Below are positions 1 through 8,362 of a stretch of 64,000 bases of DNA, piece by piece (position 1 is the stretch's first letter; each line of letters begins with the position of its first letter). The stretch comes from Nocardioides exalbidus (lineage in GTDB: Bacteria; Actinomycetota; Actinomycetes; Propionibacteriales; Nocardioidaceae). The stretch lies in contig NZ_FNRT01000002.1 in NCBI RefSeq assembly GCF_900105585.1, positions 1,674,001 to 1,738,000 on the forward strand. Reading direction: 5' to 3'. A program made the translations under genes and the position numbers. The notes beneath the pieces are model-generated. The model did not search any database. It was not told the origin of the DNA and was given only the letters and a program-made list of their open reading frames with translations.

Positions 1-224
1 CGCAGCGAGCCGTCCTTCACCTGCTTGGCACCGATCGTGCCGGTCTTGATGTCCTTGCCCTGGATCGTCTTGTCCTTGATGTCCACCGAGGCGACGGAGT
101 TGTTCTTGATGTCCGCGGAGCCGATCAGGCCGGTGGCGTACGACGTACCGGTGGAGGCCACGACCAGCGCCAGGACCGAGACGGCCAGGGACGGGGACGG
201 GCGGCGGAGTGCGGGGAGGCGCAT
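1..224 (-). CDS. Secreted decapeptide-repeat protein (partial, C-terminus outside window)
   Basis: The visible 74 residues begin with a typical signal peptide: Arg-rich start, then a hydrophobic stretch ending near STGTSYA. After it come about four degenerate ten-residue units built on xxDIKxxTIx (SADIKNNSVA, SVDIKDKTIQ, GKDIKTGTIG, AKQVKDGSL). This pattern is common in secreted actinobacterial proteins of unknown function, and a solenoid-like repeat fold is only a guess. The ATG at 224 is the first codon of a convincing signal peptide. The gene runs off the left edge, so its length and any C-terminal domain are unknown. It is divergent from the small basic protein gene at 385. Confidence 0.75.
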   Translation of the reverse strand, partial: MRLPALRRPSPSLAVSVLALVVASTGTSYATGLIGSADIKNNSVASVDIKDKTIQGKDIKTGTIGAKQVKDGSL

Positions 225-325
225 GGGAGTGACCCTTCGTCGACAGGGCCGCCGGGATCGACGGCTTGCCACGTGGTTCGGAGGTGGTGCGGGTCACAGA
301 TGTCCGACTTAAGTATGGAACTTCG

Positions 326-339
326 TGAGAGGCCTCTCA
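326..339. promoter_or_regulatory. Perfect 14-bp palindrome in divergent promoter region
   Basis: TGAGAGGCCTCTCA is a perfect inverted repeat in the 160-bp gap between the secreted repeat protein (minus) and the small basic protein (plus). Its position suits an operator for one or both genes. No regulator can be assigned. Confidence 0.35.
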
Positions 340-384
340 TCGAGCTCTCATCAGTGCCTTGGAGCGCTCCTGCAGGGTTGGCCC

Positions 385-516
385 ATGGGCATGGGAAAGA
401 AGTTCGCAGCATTCGGCATCGCCAAGAAGGTCTACGACGAGGCGCGCAAGCCGCACAACCAGGCGAAGATCAAGGCCGCCGTGCGCAAGGTGCAGGAGCG
501 CCGCAAGCGCTACTGA
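385..516 (+). CDS. Small basic protein, 43 aa, unknown function
   Basis: The ORF could begin at 325, but the peptide from the ATG at 385 (MGMGKKFAAFGIAKKVYDE...) looks like the true product. The upstream extension is low-complexity and the ATG pair matches the usual start of such proteins. The 43 residues are strongly Lys/Arg-rich, probably one or two amphipathic helices, and end in RKVQERRKRY. There is no signal peptide or membrane segment. Nucleic-acid or membrane association is conceivable from the charge, but no function is assigned. The 3' end overlaps the convergent VOC gene by 7 bp. Confidence 0.6.
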   Translation: MGMGKKFAAFGIAKKVYDEARKPHNQAKIKAAVRKVQERRKRY

Positions 517-1187
517 CCACTGCGGGGGAACACGCAGAACTCGTTGCCCTCGGGGTCGGCGAGGACCGTCCATCGCGGCTGGTCCCACAGGTGGGTCGCA
601 CCGCGAGCGAGCAGCTCGTCGACGTCGCCTTTGACGTCCCAGTGCACGCGGTTCGGCTCGGTGCGGGGCTCGGGCACGTTGTTGAAGTCGAGCGTCATCC
701 GCTCGTCGACGGCGATGCCCGTCAACGTCCAGCAGTCCTCGAGGTCCTGGCTCGGGTCGGCCCCGAAGAGCTCACCCCACCACGAGGCGAGGGCCTCGGC
801 GTCCTTGCAGTCCACACCGATGCCGTGCAGCCGGTATGCCGCGAGGTCCGCCGGGTCGCGCACGAACGCGCAGAAGTCGTTGCCCTCGGGGTCAGCCATC
901 CGTGTCCAGCCGAGCCCCGTCTCGGACGCCGGGGCGGTGACGGTCGCGCCGAGCGCCACGAGCTCGGAGACGGACGCGCAGTCGATGTCGAGGTGGGTGC
1001 GGTTCTTCGCCCGTCGTGGCCGGTCGACGGGGTTGACCCAGACCGTGTGTCTCTCGCTCGGACCACGCAGTGACGCCGGCGGCTCGGGATCGCCGATGCG
1101 CAGGCCGATGACGCGGCTCCAGAACTGCGACATCACCGGGACGTCGAGCGCGTCGAGGCACAGGTCCTGCCAGGTCACCGGGCTCAT
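510..1187 (-). CDS. VOC (glyoxalase-like) family protein with two modules
   Basis: The 225-aa protein carries two tandem vicinal-oxygen-chelate modules. Each ends in a near-identical ADPEGNxFCxF strand (about residues 103 and 215), the hallmark of the actinobacterial Glyoxalase_6/VOC group. Members are small cytoplasmic metalloenzymes or binding proteins (bleomycin-resistance, dioxygenase or lyase-like). The substrate cannot be read from sequence. The ATG at 1187 was chosen over an upstream TTG at 1199. The 3' end overlaps the convergent small basic gene, and the DUF998 gene lies upstream on the same strand with a 27-bp gap. Confidence 0.85.
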   Translation of the reverse strand: MSPVTWQDLCLDALDVPVMSQFWSRVIGLRIGDPEPPASLRGPSERHTVWVNPVDRPRRAKNRTHLDIDCASVSELVALGATVTAPASETGLGWTRMADPEGNDFCAFVRDPADLAAYRLHGIGVDCKDAEALASWWGELFGADPSQDLEDCWTLTGIAVDERMTLDFNNVPEPRTEPNRVHWDVKGDVDELLARGATHLWDQPRWTVLADPEGNEFCVFPRSGQ

Positions 1188-1214
1188 GGGCGCAGTCAAC
1201 CACCGCTGATGAGG

Positions 1215-1820
1215 TCAGGTCGCGGACGATCTCCGCAGCTGGGTCCACGCGAAGGCCGCGAGCCCCCCGAGCACCGGCCAGAGCGCGGCGCGCTCGAGCG
1301 CACCGGCCACCCGGCTCTCCTCGCCCGACAGCACGAAGCCGACAGCACCTGCCGCCGTGACGATCCCGGTCGCGAGCAGCGCCTTCGCGAGCCGCGGCCT
1401 CTCGTGCTTGAGCCGGTGGCCGAGCAGCGCCAGCGCGAGCGGCTGCGCGACGAACAACGGCGTCGCCGCCATCGCGTGCAGCGTCGCGTCCTGGTCGAGC
1501 GGCGCCAGCCCGACGGCGTACGAGCTCGCGCCGGACACCACGAGCAGCCCCGTCACCCACGGGCCGAGCGGCTTCGCCATGAGCAGCGCGCCGCCGGCGA
1601 GCGCGACGCCGTAGCCCATGAACGACCCGTTCATCACCGCGTGGCGCGGTGAGCTGTAGCCGTCGGTCGTCCCGACCTCGCCGAGCTTGCTGACGGTGTC
1701 GGCGACGAAGCTGTACCCGCCCCGCGTCCCTGCGGCCGTCACCACCTCGGTGAGGACGTACGTCGGTCGCAGCAGGAGGACGAGCGCGCCGAGCTGCGTC
1801 GCGCGGGAGGTGGGAGGCAC
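1215..1820 (-). CDS. DUF998-type membrane protein
   Basis: This 201-aa protein is almost entirely hydrophobic, with about six predicted membrane spans. It has the DUF998 layout: an early loop with FVADTVSKLGEVGTTDG, then a small loop containing GLAPLDQDATLHAMAA, where the acidic and His residues sit between helices. Length fits the family. DUF998 proteins are integral membrane proteins of unknown function. It starts with GTG at 1820 and is divergent from the DUF1810 gene, only 31 bp away, so the two promoters must overlap. Confidence 0.75.
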   Translation of the reverse strand: MPPTSRATQLGALVLLLRPTYVLTEVVTAAGTRGGYSFVADTVSKLGEVGTTDGYSSPRHAVMNGSFMGYGVALAGGALLMAKPLGPWVTGLLVVSGASSYAVGLAPLDQDATLHAMAATPLFVAQPLALALLGHRLKHERPRLAKALLATGIVTAAGAVGFVLSGEESRVAGALERAALWPVLGGLAAFAWTQLRRSSAT

Positions 1821-1851
1821 GCGGACACGCTATCCGGGGTAGACAGGGGGC

Positions 1852-2274
1852 ATGGACCTCGACCGCTTCGTGCTCGCCCAGGACGCCGGCGGCACCTACG
1901 GGAGCGCGCTCGTGGAGCTGCGTGCCGGGCGGAAGACCTCGCACTGGATGTGGTTCGTCTTCCCGCAGGTCGCGGGGCTAGGCCGGTCCTCGATGGCCCA
2001 GCAGTACGCCGTCTCGGGGCTCGCCGAGGCGACGGCCTACCTCGCCCACGACGTGCTCGGGCCGCGGCTGCGGGAGTGCTGCCAGGCGCTGCTCGACCTC
2101 GACGCCTCGTCGGCGGACGACGTGCTGGGCTCGGTCGATGCGATGAAGCTGCGCTCGTCGATGACCCTCTTCGCGCGGGCCGACCCGTCCGAGCCGCTCG
2201 TCGCCGAGGTGCTCGACCGCTACTTCGGCGGGCGCGCGGACGAGCGGACGACCGAGCTGCTCGACCCCCGCTAG
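1852..2274 (+). CDS. DUF1810 family protein
   Basis: The 140-aa soluble protein matches DUF1810 in length and signature: an N-terminal LDRFVLAQ, a central KTSHWMWFVFPQ block and a following Gly/Ser-rich turn, then PRLREC. DUF1810 members are small calpastatin-like-annotated helical proteins whose biochemical role is not established. It starts at ATG 1852. The neighbours (DUF998 divergent, a proline-rich small ORF downstream) give no functional clue. Confidence is high for family, none for function. Confidence 0.85.
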   Translation: MDLDRFVLAQDAGGTYGSALVELRAGRKTSHWMWFVFPQVAGLGRSSMAQQYAVSGLAEATAYLAHDVLGPRLRECCQALLDLDASSADDVLGSVDAMKLRSSMTLFARADPSEPLVAEVLDRYFGGRADERTTELLDPR

Positions 2275-2314
2275 GGGTGTGCAGAACCGACCGGGAGCGG
2301 CGTAGGCAGGAGGC

Positions 2315-2437
2315 ATGACCACCACGCCCCCGCTCCCCGATCCCGAGATCATCCCGCCCGGCGACCCCAGTGGGCCTGCGCCGATCGACCCCGGCCAGCC
2401 CGACGCGCCGCCGACCGAGCCCTCGCCGCTGCCGTAG
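2315..2437 (+). CDS. Proline-rich small protein, 40 aa
   Basis: The ATG at 2315 directly follows GGCAGGAGGC, a strong ribosome binding site, and opens a 40-codon frame ending at TAG 2435-2437. The product is MTTTPPLPDPEIIPPGDP... with about 17 prolines plus acidic residues and no hydrophobic segment, so it is probably disordered. Supporting it as a real gene are the good ribosome site, the in-frame compact length and the absence of any other gene here. Function is unknown. Confidence 0.5.
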   Translation: MTTTPPLPDPEIIPPGDPSGPAPIDPGQPDAPPTEPSPLP

Positions 2438-2526
2438 CGCTCAGCCGATCCGCTCCGCGACCGAGGCGATGATCCCCTCGGGACCGCGGATGTGGGGCCC
2501 CGGGCTCCGGTTCCTCGACATCACAC

Positions 2527-2585
2527 CGTTACCGAGCAGTCCGGTCGTCGAACCGGTCTCCGGGGAACCCGACTGTTCGGTAACG
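2527..2585. terminator. Long hairpin between convergent genes
   Basis: Arms 2527-2541 and 2571-2585 (CGTTACCGAGCAGTC / GACTGTTCGGTAACG) pair over 15 bp with one G-T wobble. The 29-nt loop contains its own short CCGGT/ACCGG stem. It lies just past the stop codon of the minus-strand ABC permease and after the small plus-strand ORF. A shared transcription terminator is likely, although no U-tract is present. Confidence 0.4.
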
Positions 2586-2611
2586 CGGTGGCCGCGACCG
2601 TGGCGCCGGTG

Positions 2612-3397
2612 TCAGACCCGCGCGGTGTCCTTGCTCATCCGCCAGGCCGCGCCGAGGACGAAGATCGCGAACCACACGACCGCGTTGACGATCGCGAACC
2701 AGGGCAGGTCGCGGGTCAGGGGCGCGCGGGCGACCTCGGCGACGCCGTACATCGGGGTCCAGTAGGCGATGTCGCGGATGAGCGGGCTGTACTGGGAGAG
2801 CGGGATGAACAGGCCGCCGAGGAAGGACAGCAGCGCCAGGCCGGGGCCGAGGATCTGCATGGTGTTCTCGCCGGGCACCAGGTAGCCGACGAAGACGCCG
2901 AGCGCGGCGAAGCTCATCGTGCACACGAGCGTGGTGACGATGCACTCGAGCCACGTCGCGGTCGGCATGTCGGGCTGGCCGCGGAAGGCGCCGACGAGGT
3001 TGACGACGGCGATGGCGAGGGCGGCCATGGCCAGCGCGACCAGGGCCTTCACCAGGATGTACGCGAGCGGGTTGAGCGGGGTGAGCCGCAGCTGGCGGGA
3101 CCACCCGAGGGCGCGCTCGACCGCGACCATGGCGCCGCCGGACGCCGCGATGAGCGCGCCGCCGTAGAGAGCCATCGAGACCATGACGTAGGCCGCGACG
3201 TTGCCGACGCCGACCCGCTCGTCGCCGCCCGCGCCCGAGCCGAAGACGAAGAACATCGCGGTCGGGAAGACGAGGGTGAAGATGATGGTGCGGCGGTTGC
3301 GCATCATCCGCCGGAGCTCGATGGCGAGGATGGTCCGGTTGAACCCGCCGAGCGGCGGGACCCGTCGGGAGGTGGGGTCGATCGTGGCGCTGCTCAT
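2612..3397 (-). CDS. ABC-2 type exporter permease
   Basis: This 261-aa integral membrane protein has an N-terminal cytoplasmic segment (residues 1-40, ELRRMMRNRRT) and six hydrophobic spans. It fits ABC2_membrane permeases of the DrrB/NodJ class. Spans include ALIAASGGAMVAV, then ALVALAMAALAIAVVNLVGA and the loop before GPGLALLSFLGGLFIPLSQY, typical of the ABC-2 signature region. Its ATG overlaps the TGA of the ATPase gene by one base, so the two are translationally coupled and form one exporter. Substrate is unknown; relatives export drugs, antibiotics or lipids. Confidence 0.9.
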   Translation of the reverse strand: MSSATIDPTSRRVPPLGGFNRTILAIELRRMMRNRRTIIFTLVFPTAMFFVFGSGAGGDERVGVGNVAAYVMVSMALYGGALIAASGGAMVAVERALGWSRQLRLTPLNPLAYILVKALVALAMAALAIAVVNLVGAFRGQPDMPTATWLECIVTTLVCTMSFAALGVFVGYLVPGENTMQILGPGLALLSFLGGLFIPLSQYSPLIRDIAYWTPMYGVAEVARAPLTRDLPWFAIVNAVVWFAIFVLGAAWRMSKDTARV

Positions 3398-4332
3398 CAC
3401 TTCTCCTCGGTGGTCAGGCTCAGGAAGGCGTCCTCGAGGCCGTGCGAGGTGATCTCGACGTCTCGTGCGGCGGTCTCGGTCAGGAGGTAGCGGGCGACCG
3501 CGTCGCTGTCCTTGGCGCGGACGAGCACGGTGTCGCCACGCACCTCGACACCGTCGACGCCCCCAAGAGCGGCCAGTCGGTCGGTGTCGGCGCCGGGCAG
3601 GGTGGCCCGGACCGTACGCCCTGCGGCCAGCGCGCGGATCTCGGAGCCGCTGCCGTCGGCGACGACGCGGCCCCTGGAGATCAGGACGATGCGGTCGGCG
3701 TACTGGTCCGCCTCCTCGAGGTAGTGCGTGGCGAACAGGACCGTGCGGCCCTGCTGGGCATCGCGGCGGATGGCCGACCAGAAGGCGCGGCGGCCCTCGA
3801 CGTCCATCCCGGTCGTCGGCTCGTCGAGCAGCAGCAGGGCCGGGTCGGGCAGCAGGGCCATCGCGAACCGCAGCCGCTGCTGCTCGCCGCCCGAGCACTT
3901 GCCGACCTTGCGATCGGCGATCTCGGTGATGCCGGCGTCGGCCAGCACCTCCGCGACCGGGCGCGTGTCGGCGAAGAGGCTGGCGGTGTAGGCGACGGTC
4001 TCGCGCACGGTGAGGTCCTTGATCAGGCCGCCGGTCTGCATGACGGCCGAGACCAGCCCGCGGGCGATGGCCCGGCGGGGCTCGAGGCCGAGCACCTCGA
4101 CGCGGCCGCTGGTCGGGCGGGACAGCCCGAGGACCATGTCGATGGTCGTGGTCTTCCCGGCGCCGTTGGGGCCGAGGAACGCCACGACCTCCCCATGGTG
4201 AAGCTCGAGGTCGATGCCACGGACGGCTTCCACGGAGCCGAAGGACTTGGTCACGCCCTCGAGCCGGACGGCGGGCGCCTGTCCGGCGCCGGTGCCGGGC
4301 AGGTCGGGCTGGGACAGCTGGGAGGTGCTCAT
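3397..4332 (-). CDS. ABC transporter ATP-binding protein (DrrA-like)
   Basis: The 311-aa ATPase has Walker A GPNGAGKTT, a Q-loop at VMQTGG, the signature variant KCSGGEQQRL, Walker B LLLLDEPTTGMD and the switch His in FATHYLEE. A C-terminal extension of about 90 residues ends in GLEDAFLSLT, as in DrrA-type drug exporters. The start at ATG 4332 removes a 13-residue upstream extension that lacks conservation. It is first in a two-gene operon with the permease at 2612-3397. The pair probably effluxes a hydrophobic compound; the ligand is not inferable. Confidence 0.92.
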   Translation of the reverse strand: MSTSQLSQPDLPGTGAGQAPAVRLEGVTKSFGSVEAVRGIDLELHHGEVVAFLGPNGAGKTTTIDMVLGLSRPTSGRVEVLGLEPRRAIARGLVSAVMQTGGLIKDLTVRETVAYTASLFADTRPVAEVLADAGITEIADRKVGKCSGGEQQRLRFAMALLPDPALLLLDEPTTGMDVEGRRAFWSAIRRDAQQGRTVLFATHYLEEADQYADRIVLISRGRVVADGSGSEIRALAAGRTVRATLPGADTDRLAALGGVDGVEVRGDTVLVRAKDSDAVARYLLTETAARDVEITSHGLEDAFLSLTTEEK

Positions 4333-4767
4333 GTCGCCACGGTCCACCCGCGCGACCGGCCGTGGACACACCGGTCGTCACGACCTCGGCGTGACATCTG
4401 TCAGGGCCCGCGGGCTCGGAAGTCCGTCGCTCGCAGGCGGTCCCGGCGCTACCCTCGGGGCCTCGCCCCACCCCTGGGGCGGCCGGGCTCCGCAGGCTCG
4501 ACCTGCGCGGCGACCGGGATCCGTGAACAGTGGTCCGACCACATCGGCAGGGGTTGCCCGGTGGGCGGGGTCGCGAGGCCCCGCCCACCGGTGTCCTCAG
4601 CCCTGACTTGCCGATTCCTCGGACGACTGTCGGGCCCCGCGCCTAGCATTCCGATCGTTCGGCACAGGGTGGGTCTTGTGCCGGTGGGGATCTCGGCTTG
4701 GCCAGCGCCATGCTGCCTTCGCAGTGGGCGTTCGTGCCACGCTGCTTGACATCGGGAAGAGAACTTT
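4333..4767. other. 435-bp gap without a convincing gene
   Basis: No coding frame here looks real: the open frames are GC-driven shadows without family resemblance. A short inverted repeat GTCACG-N7-CGTGAC (4377-4395) lies about 50 bp upstream of the ABC operon start and could be its operator. The right part must hold the promoter of the DUF4230-like gene, but no clear -35/-10 pair was found. Confidence 0.4.
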
Positions 4768-5373
4768 GTGTTGAAGACGATCAAGACGGCTGTGTTGATT
4801 GCTGTAGTGCTGGTCGTCGGTGCCGCCGGGGTCGGCGTTGCCGCGAAGGTAGGCCTGCTCTCACCACTGGGGATCAGCTCCGAGAGCAAGGATTCGCAGG
4901 TGATCACTGCGGTCACGCGGACGCAGGAAGTCTCGCTCCTGAGCCTCGGCGTCCAAGGCATCAAGTCGGAGAAGCGCAACAGCGAGGCCTTCGGATTCTC
5001 GGTCCCTGGATCGGGCGAGACCGTCTTCATTCAGTACGAGTTCGACGCGAAGCTGGGCATCGACGGCTCGCTGGTCAGGCTGACCAAGACCAGCGAGAAC
5101 GCCTACGTCGTGTCGGTTCCAGACTTCGCCTTCATCGGCTACAGCGACCCGACGTTCGAGGTCGCCGTCGAGGACAACGGAGTCATGAGCTGGACGACCC
5201 CTGACATCGACAAGGTCGAGATGGTCAACGAGATCCTCAACAGCGATGCTCGTCAGGACTATCTCGAGGAGCAACGATCGACGCTGGAGGAGCAAGCGAA
5301 GGTCTTCTATGACGGGCTGATCACCGGCATCGACCCCGAGGCGAAGACGACCTACGAGTTCGCAGGCGCCTGA
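4768..5373 (+). CDS. DUF4230-like membrane-anchored protein
   Basis: The 201-aa protein has one N-terminal membrane segment (residues 4-27, IKTAVLIAVVLVVGAAGVGV) and an extracytoplasmic domain. The regions VITAVTRTQEVSLLS, FIQYEFDAKLGIDGS and the helix ending EEQAKVFYDGLI resemble DUF4230 proteins. These are single-span proteins of about 200 aa with unknown role. It starts at GTG 4768. Codon use is visibly less GC-biased than in neighbours (many A/T third positions), suggesting a more recent arrival or relaxed selection. It is convergent with the histidine kinase, with stops 1 bp apart. Confidence 0.6.
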   Translation: MLKTIKTAVLIAVVLVVGAAGVGVAAKVGLLSPLGISSESKDSQVITAVTRTQEVSLLSLGVQGIKSEKRNSEAFGFSVPGSGETVFIQYEFDAKLGIDGSLVRLTKTSENAYVVSVPDFAFIGYSDPTFEVAVEDNGVMSWTTPDIDKVEMVNEILNSDARQDYLEEQRSTLEEQAKVFYDGLITGIDPEAKTTYEFAGA

Positions 5374-5374
5374 C

Positions 5375-7135
5375 CTAGCCCGCGCGGCCCAGCGGGATCG
5401 TCGCCTCCACCACCCCGCCGGCGCTCGTCGCAGCCGCCGAGAGCGAGCCCCCGACCTGGAGCGACCGCTCGCGCATCGACGAGATCCCGACCCCGGGCGT
5501 CCAGTCGCTGTCGGAGGTGCCGTCGTCGCGGACGGCCAGCACGAGCGCCCCGTCGCGCACGCCGAGCTCGACGGAGGCCGACGTCGCGCACGAGTGGCGT
5601 ACGACGTTGGTGAGCGCCTCGACGACGATCCGGTAGGCCGCGACCTCGGAGGCCGCCGGGAGCGGGGGCAGCTCGGCCGGAGCGACGAGCGTGACGGGCA
5701 GCGGCGTGCCGGCCGCGGAGTGCAGGGTCGACGCGTGCTGCCGGAGCGCTCCGACGAGGCCGAGCTGGTCGAGCGCCGGCGGGCGCAGGCCCTCGACGAG
5801 CCGGCGGATCTCGGTGATCGCGCGGGTGGTGTCCGCGCGGAGCTGGACGAGGAGCTCGTCGGCACGGGCCGGGTCGGCGTGGAGCTGGTTGCGCGCCGCG
5901 TCGGTCGCGAAGGCGACGCCACTGAGGGTCGGGCCCAGGCCGTCGTGCAGGTCCCGTCGCAAGCGACGCCGTTCCTCCTCGACCGCGGTGACGACGGCTT
6001 CCCGGGACTTCTGCAGGTCACGGCTCATCGCCTGCGCGCGCAGCGTCTGCGCGAGCAGGGGCGCGACGATCCGCAGCACGTCCGCGTCGCCCGCGTCGAG
6101 CGAGAGGTCGCCGGCCCGCAGCCCCACCACCACCTCGCCGACCTCGTCGTCGCCGAGCCGCAGCGGCAGCACGCGGGTGTGGGTGACCTCGGTCCCGGAC
6201 GACGCGAGGGTCTCGCCGCCGGCGCGGAGGCTGGCGTACGGCAGCACGAGCGCCTCGCGCACCGCGGCGAGCGCGAGCGAGGGGTCGTCGCCGATCCGGT
6301 CCGCGACCGACGTGGCCGCCTGCAGCGGGTCGGGCCGGTCGCCGAAGAGGAGCTGGTCGACCACCCCGCGGAGCAGCACCTGCAGGGGTCGTACGCCGAA
6401 CGCGAGCAGGCCGCACAGCACCACGAGCGGCGTCGCCCGGAGCGGCGTGCCTCCGACGACCTCGATTGCCGAGGCGAGCCCGATCGCGGCCGAGAGGTAG
6501 GCGAGGAACACGGTGGTGGCGACGACCGCCTGCGTGACGAGGCCGCGTACGTCGACCACCTCGGGACGCACGACGCCGATGGCCATCGCGACCGGACCGA
6601 CGGCGAGCGCGACCACGAACACCGGGCCGACGTCGGTCATCACGCCGGTCCCGGCGGACTCGCCCAGGAAGCCGAGGAAGGTGACGGCCAGTCCGGCTCC
6701 GATCCAGCCGAGCGTGCTCCAGGTGAGCGCGCGCCGGTCGTCGCTCGTGCCCTGCTCGAAGGCCCACCACGCGTGGACGAGCAGCGCGCCGACGACCACG
6801 AACCCGAGCGGATAGATCGCCACGGGCCACGCCGCCGAGATGGCGCCGCCGCCGACGAGCACGACGAGGACCACGAAGGAGAGCGGGTCGCGCCAGCTGA
6901 GCCGGGGGTACGACAGCACGGCCAGGGGCAGGGCCAGGCAGCCGGCCACGAGGAAGATCCGGCCGGCCGCCGCATCGCTGCCGAGCAGCGCCAGGCCCGA
7001 CGCGAGGAGCAGGAGCAGGCCACCCGCCACCAGGGCGACGGCGCTGGAACGCGCCCGGCCGCTCTTCCGGACGACCCACCCCGAGCCCGTGGTCACCAGC
7101 CCGAGCGCCGCCGAGGCGACGAGGGCGGCACTCAC
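5375..7135 (-). CDS. Sensor histidine kinase, NarL/DesK class (HisKA_3)
   Basis: The 586-aa kinase has about eight N-terminal membrane spans (residues 1-260). A GAF-like stretch follows at about 285-375, then the dimerisation/phosphoacceptor motif RRDLHDGLGP with His397. The C-terminal HATPase_c domain has N-box VVEALTNVVRH and G-box GVGISSMRER. It starts at GTG 7135, giving a GTGA overlap with the stop of the response regulator gene, so both are co-translated and surely partners. The multi-span input domain implies a membrane or lipid-phase signal; the ligand is unknown. Confidence 0.92.
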   Translation of the reverse strand: MSAALVASAALGLVTTGSGWVVRKSGRARSSAVALVAGGLLLLLASGLALLGSDAAAGRIFLVAGCLALPLAVLSYPRLSWRDPLSFVVLVVLVGGGAISAAWPVAIYPLGFVVVGALLVHAWWAFEQGTSDDRRALTWSTLGWIGAGLAVTFLGFLGESAGTGVMTDVGPVFVVALAVGPVAMAIGVVRPEVVDVRGLVTQAVVATTVFLAYLSAAIGLASAIEVVGGTPLRATPLVVLCGLLAFGVRPLQVLLRGVVDQLLFGDRPDPLQAATSVADRIGDDPSLALAAVREALVLPYASLRAGGETLASSGTEVTHTRVLPLRLGDDEVGEVVVGLRAGDLSLDAGDADVLRIVAPLLAQTLRAQAMSRDLQKSREAVVTAVEEERRRLRRDLHDGLGPTLSGVAFATDAARNQLHADPARADELLVQLRADTTRAITEIRRLVEGLRPPALDQLGLVGALRQHASTLHSAAGTPLPVTLVAPAELPPLPAASEVAAYRIVVEALTNVVRHSCATSASVELGVRDGALVLAVRDDGTSDSDWTPGVGISSMRERSLQVGGSLSAAATSAGGVVEATIPLGRAG

Positions 7136-7797
7136 GGGCCGCCCAGCCCGCCCTGTCGCGCGCGCACGATCGCGGCCGACCGGTCGGCGACCTCGAGCTT
7201 CACGAAGATCGAGGAGATGTGGTTGGCGACGGTCTTCGGGGACAGGAAGAGCCGCTCGGCGATGACCTGGTTGCGGACCCCGGCCGCCATGAGGTCGAGC
7301 ACCTCGCGCTCGCGCGCGGTGAGGTCGGGGAACGGATCGGCGACCGGCGGGGGCGCCGCGAAGTAGCCGAGCACCCGCTGGGCGACGCCCGGGCTGAAGA
7401 TCGCCTCGCCCGCCACGACCGCACGGATGGCGCGGTCGATCTCGACCTGCGCGGCTCCCTTGAGGAGGTAGCCCTGGGCGCCCGCGCGCATCGCGCCGAA
7501 GACCGTGTCGTCGTCGTCGAACATCGTCAGCGCCAGCACGGCCACCCCCGTGGTCGCCTCGCGGATGCGGCGGGTCGCCTCGAGCCCGTCGATGCCGGGC
7601 ATCCGGATGTCCATCAGGACGACGTCGGGCCTCGCCAGCACGACCTCGCGCACCGCGGCCTCGCCGTCGGTCGCCTCGCCCACGACCTCGAAGCCGGGCA
7701 GCGACTCCAGCAGCGCGCGCAACCCGCCCAGCACGACCGGGTGGTCGTCGACGAGCACCACGCGGATCGGCTGCGCCGTGGAGCGGGCATCGGACAT
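7132..7797 (-). CDS. NarL/FixJ-type response regulator
   Basis: The 221-aa regulator has a receiver domain with acidic pair DD at 17-18, phosphoacceptor Asp63 in VVLMDIRMPG, Thr in ALTMFDDDD and Lys in YLLKGA. A LuxR-type HTH follows at about 157-205 (LTAREREVLDLMAAG, then SPKTVANHISSIFVKL). The ATG at 7797 is preferred because the 30-residue upstream extension is unrelated to the family. It is first in an operon with the kinase at 5375-7135. The divergent membrane protein gene at 7953 is a natural candidate target. Confidence 0.93.
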   Translation of the reverse strand: MSDARSTAQPIRVVLVDDHPVVLGGLRALLESLPGFEVVGEATDGEAAVREVVLARPDVVLMDIRMPGIDGLEATRRIREATTGVAVLALTMFDDDDTVFGAMRAGAQGYLLKGAAQVEIDRAIRAVVAGEAIFSPGVAQRVLGYFAAPPPVADPFPDLTAREREVLDLMAAGVRNQVIAERLFLSPKTVANHISSIFVKLEVADRSAAIVRARQGGLGGP

Positions 7798-7952
7798 GGG
7801 TCCATCGTCCCGCCCGGCGGCCGGTCTGTCCCGGGGGCTGGCACCTATCCGTGCCGGGAATCCTCCCGGAGGATGGGGAGCGCACATCGATGCCGACAGG
7901 GGTGCCGCGCGGCCACCGTGGAGCCATCAGCCACTCGTCCCGAGGAGTCACG

Positions 7953-8348
7953 ATGACCACCACCGCAAGCCCCGCGACCAGCGAACGCACCATCTGGAGC
8001 ACGAAGAACAAGGTCGGCCTCGGCCTGGCGATCTTCTACGCGATCACCAACCTGCCGAGCGCCCTGATGCCGCCGGACACCGGCGACGAGGCCGGCCCGC
8101 CGATGGCGATCCTCGTCGTCTGCTCGATCCTCTCGGCCGTCGCGCTCGTCGCCGCCGTCATCGCCTGGCGCAGGGGCAGCCGGCCCGCCGCCCGCCTCAC
8201 CGCCGCCAGCCTGATCATCGTCACGCTCACCTCGGTGCCGGCCTTCTTCGTCGACGTGCCCGCCGCGATCAAGGCCATCGTCGCCGCCGGGGTCATCTGG
8301 ACGATCGTCATGGTCGTGCTGATGTTCTCCCCGCCGAAGCGCGCCTGA
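7953..8348 (+). CDS. Four-span small membrane protein, unknown
   Basis: The ATG at 7953 follows CGAGGAGTCACG, a strong ribosome site, and gives 131 aa. Four hydrophobic segments are visible (about residues 18-35, 50-70, 80-100 and 105-125), with short loops containing PPDTGDEAGPP and RRGSRPAAR. No catalytic motif is recognised. It is transcribed divergently from the response regulator/kinase operon with a 155-bp shared upstream region, which suggests control by that regulator. A sensing accessory or a regulated membrane target is possible. Confidence 0.7.
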   Translation: MTTTASPATSERTIWSTKNKVGLGLAIFYAITNLPSALMPPDTGDEAGPPMAILVVCSILSAVALVAAVIAWRRGSRPAARLTAASLIIVTLTSVPAFFVDVPAAIKAIVAAGVIWTIVMVVLMFSPPKRA

Positions 8349-8362
8349 GCCACCTGCTTCGA

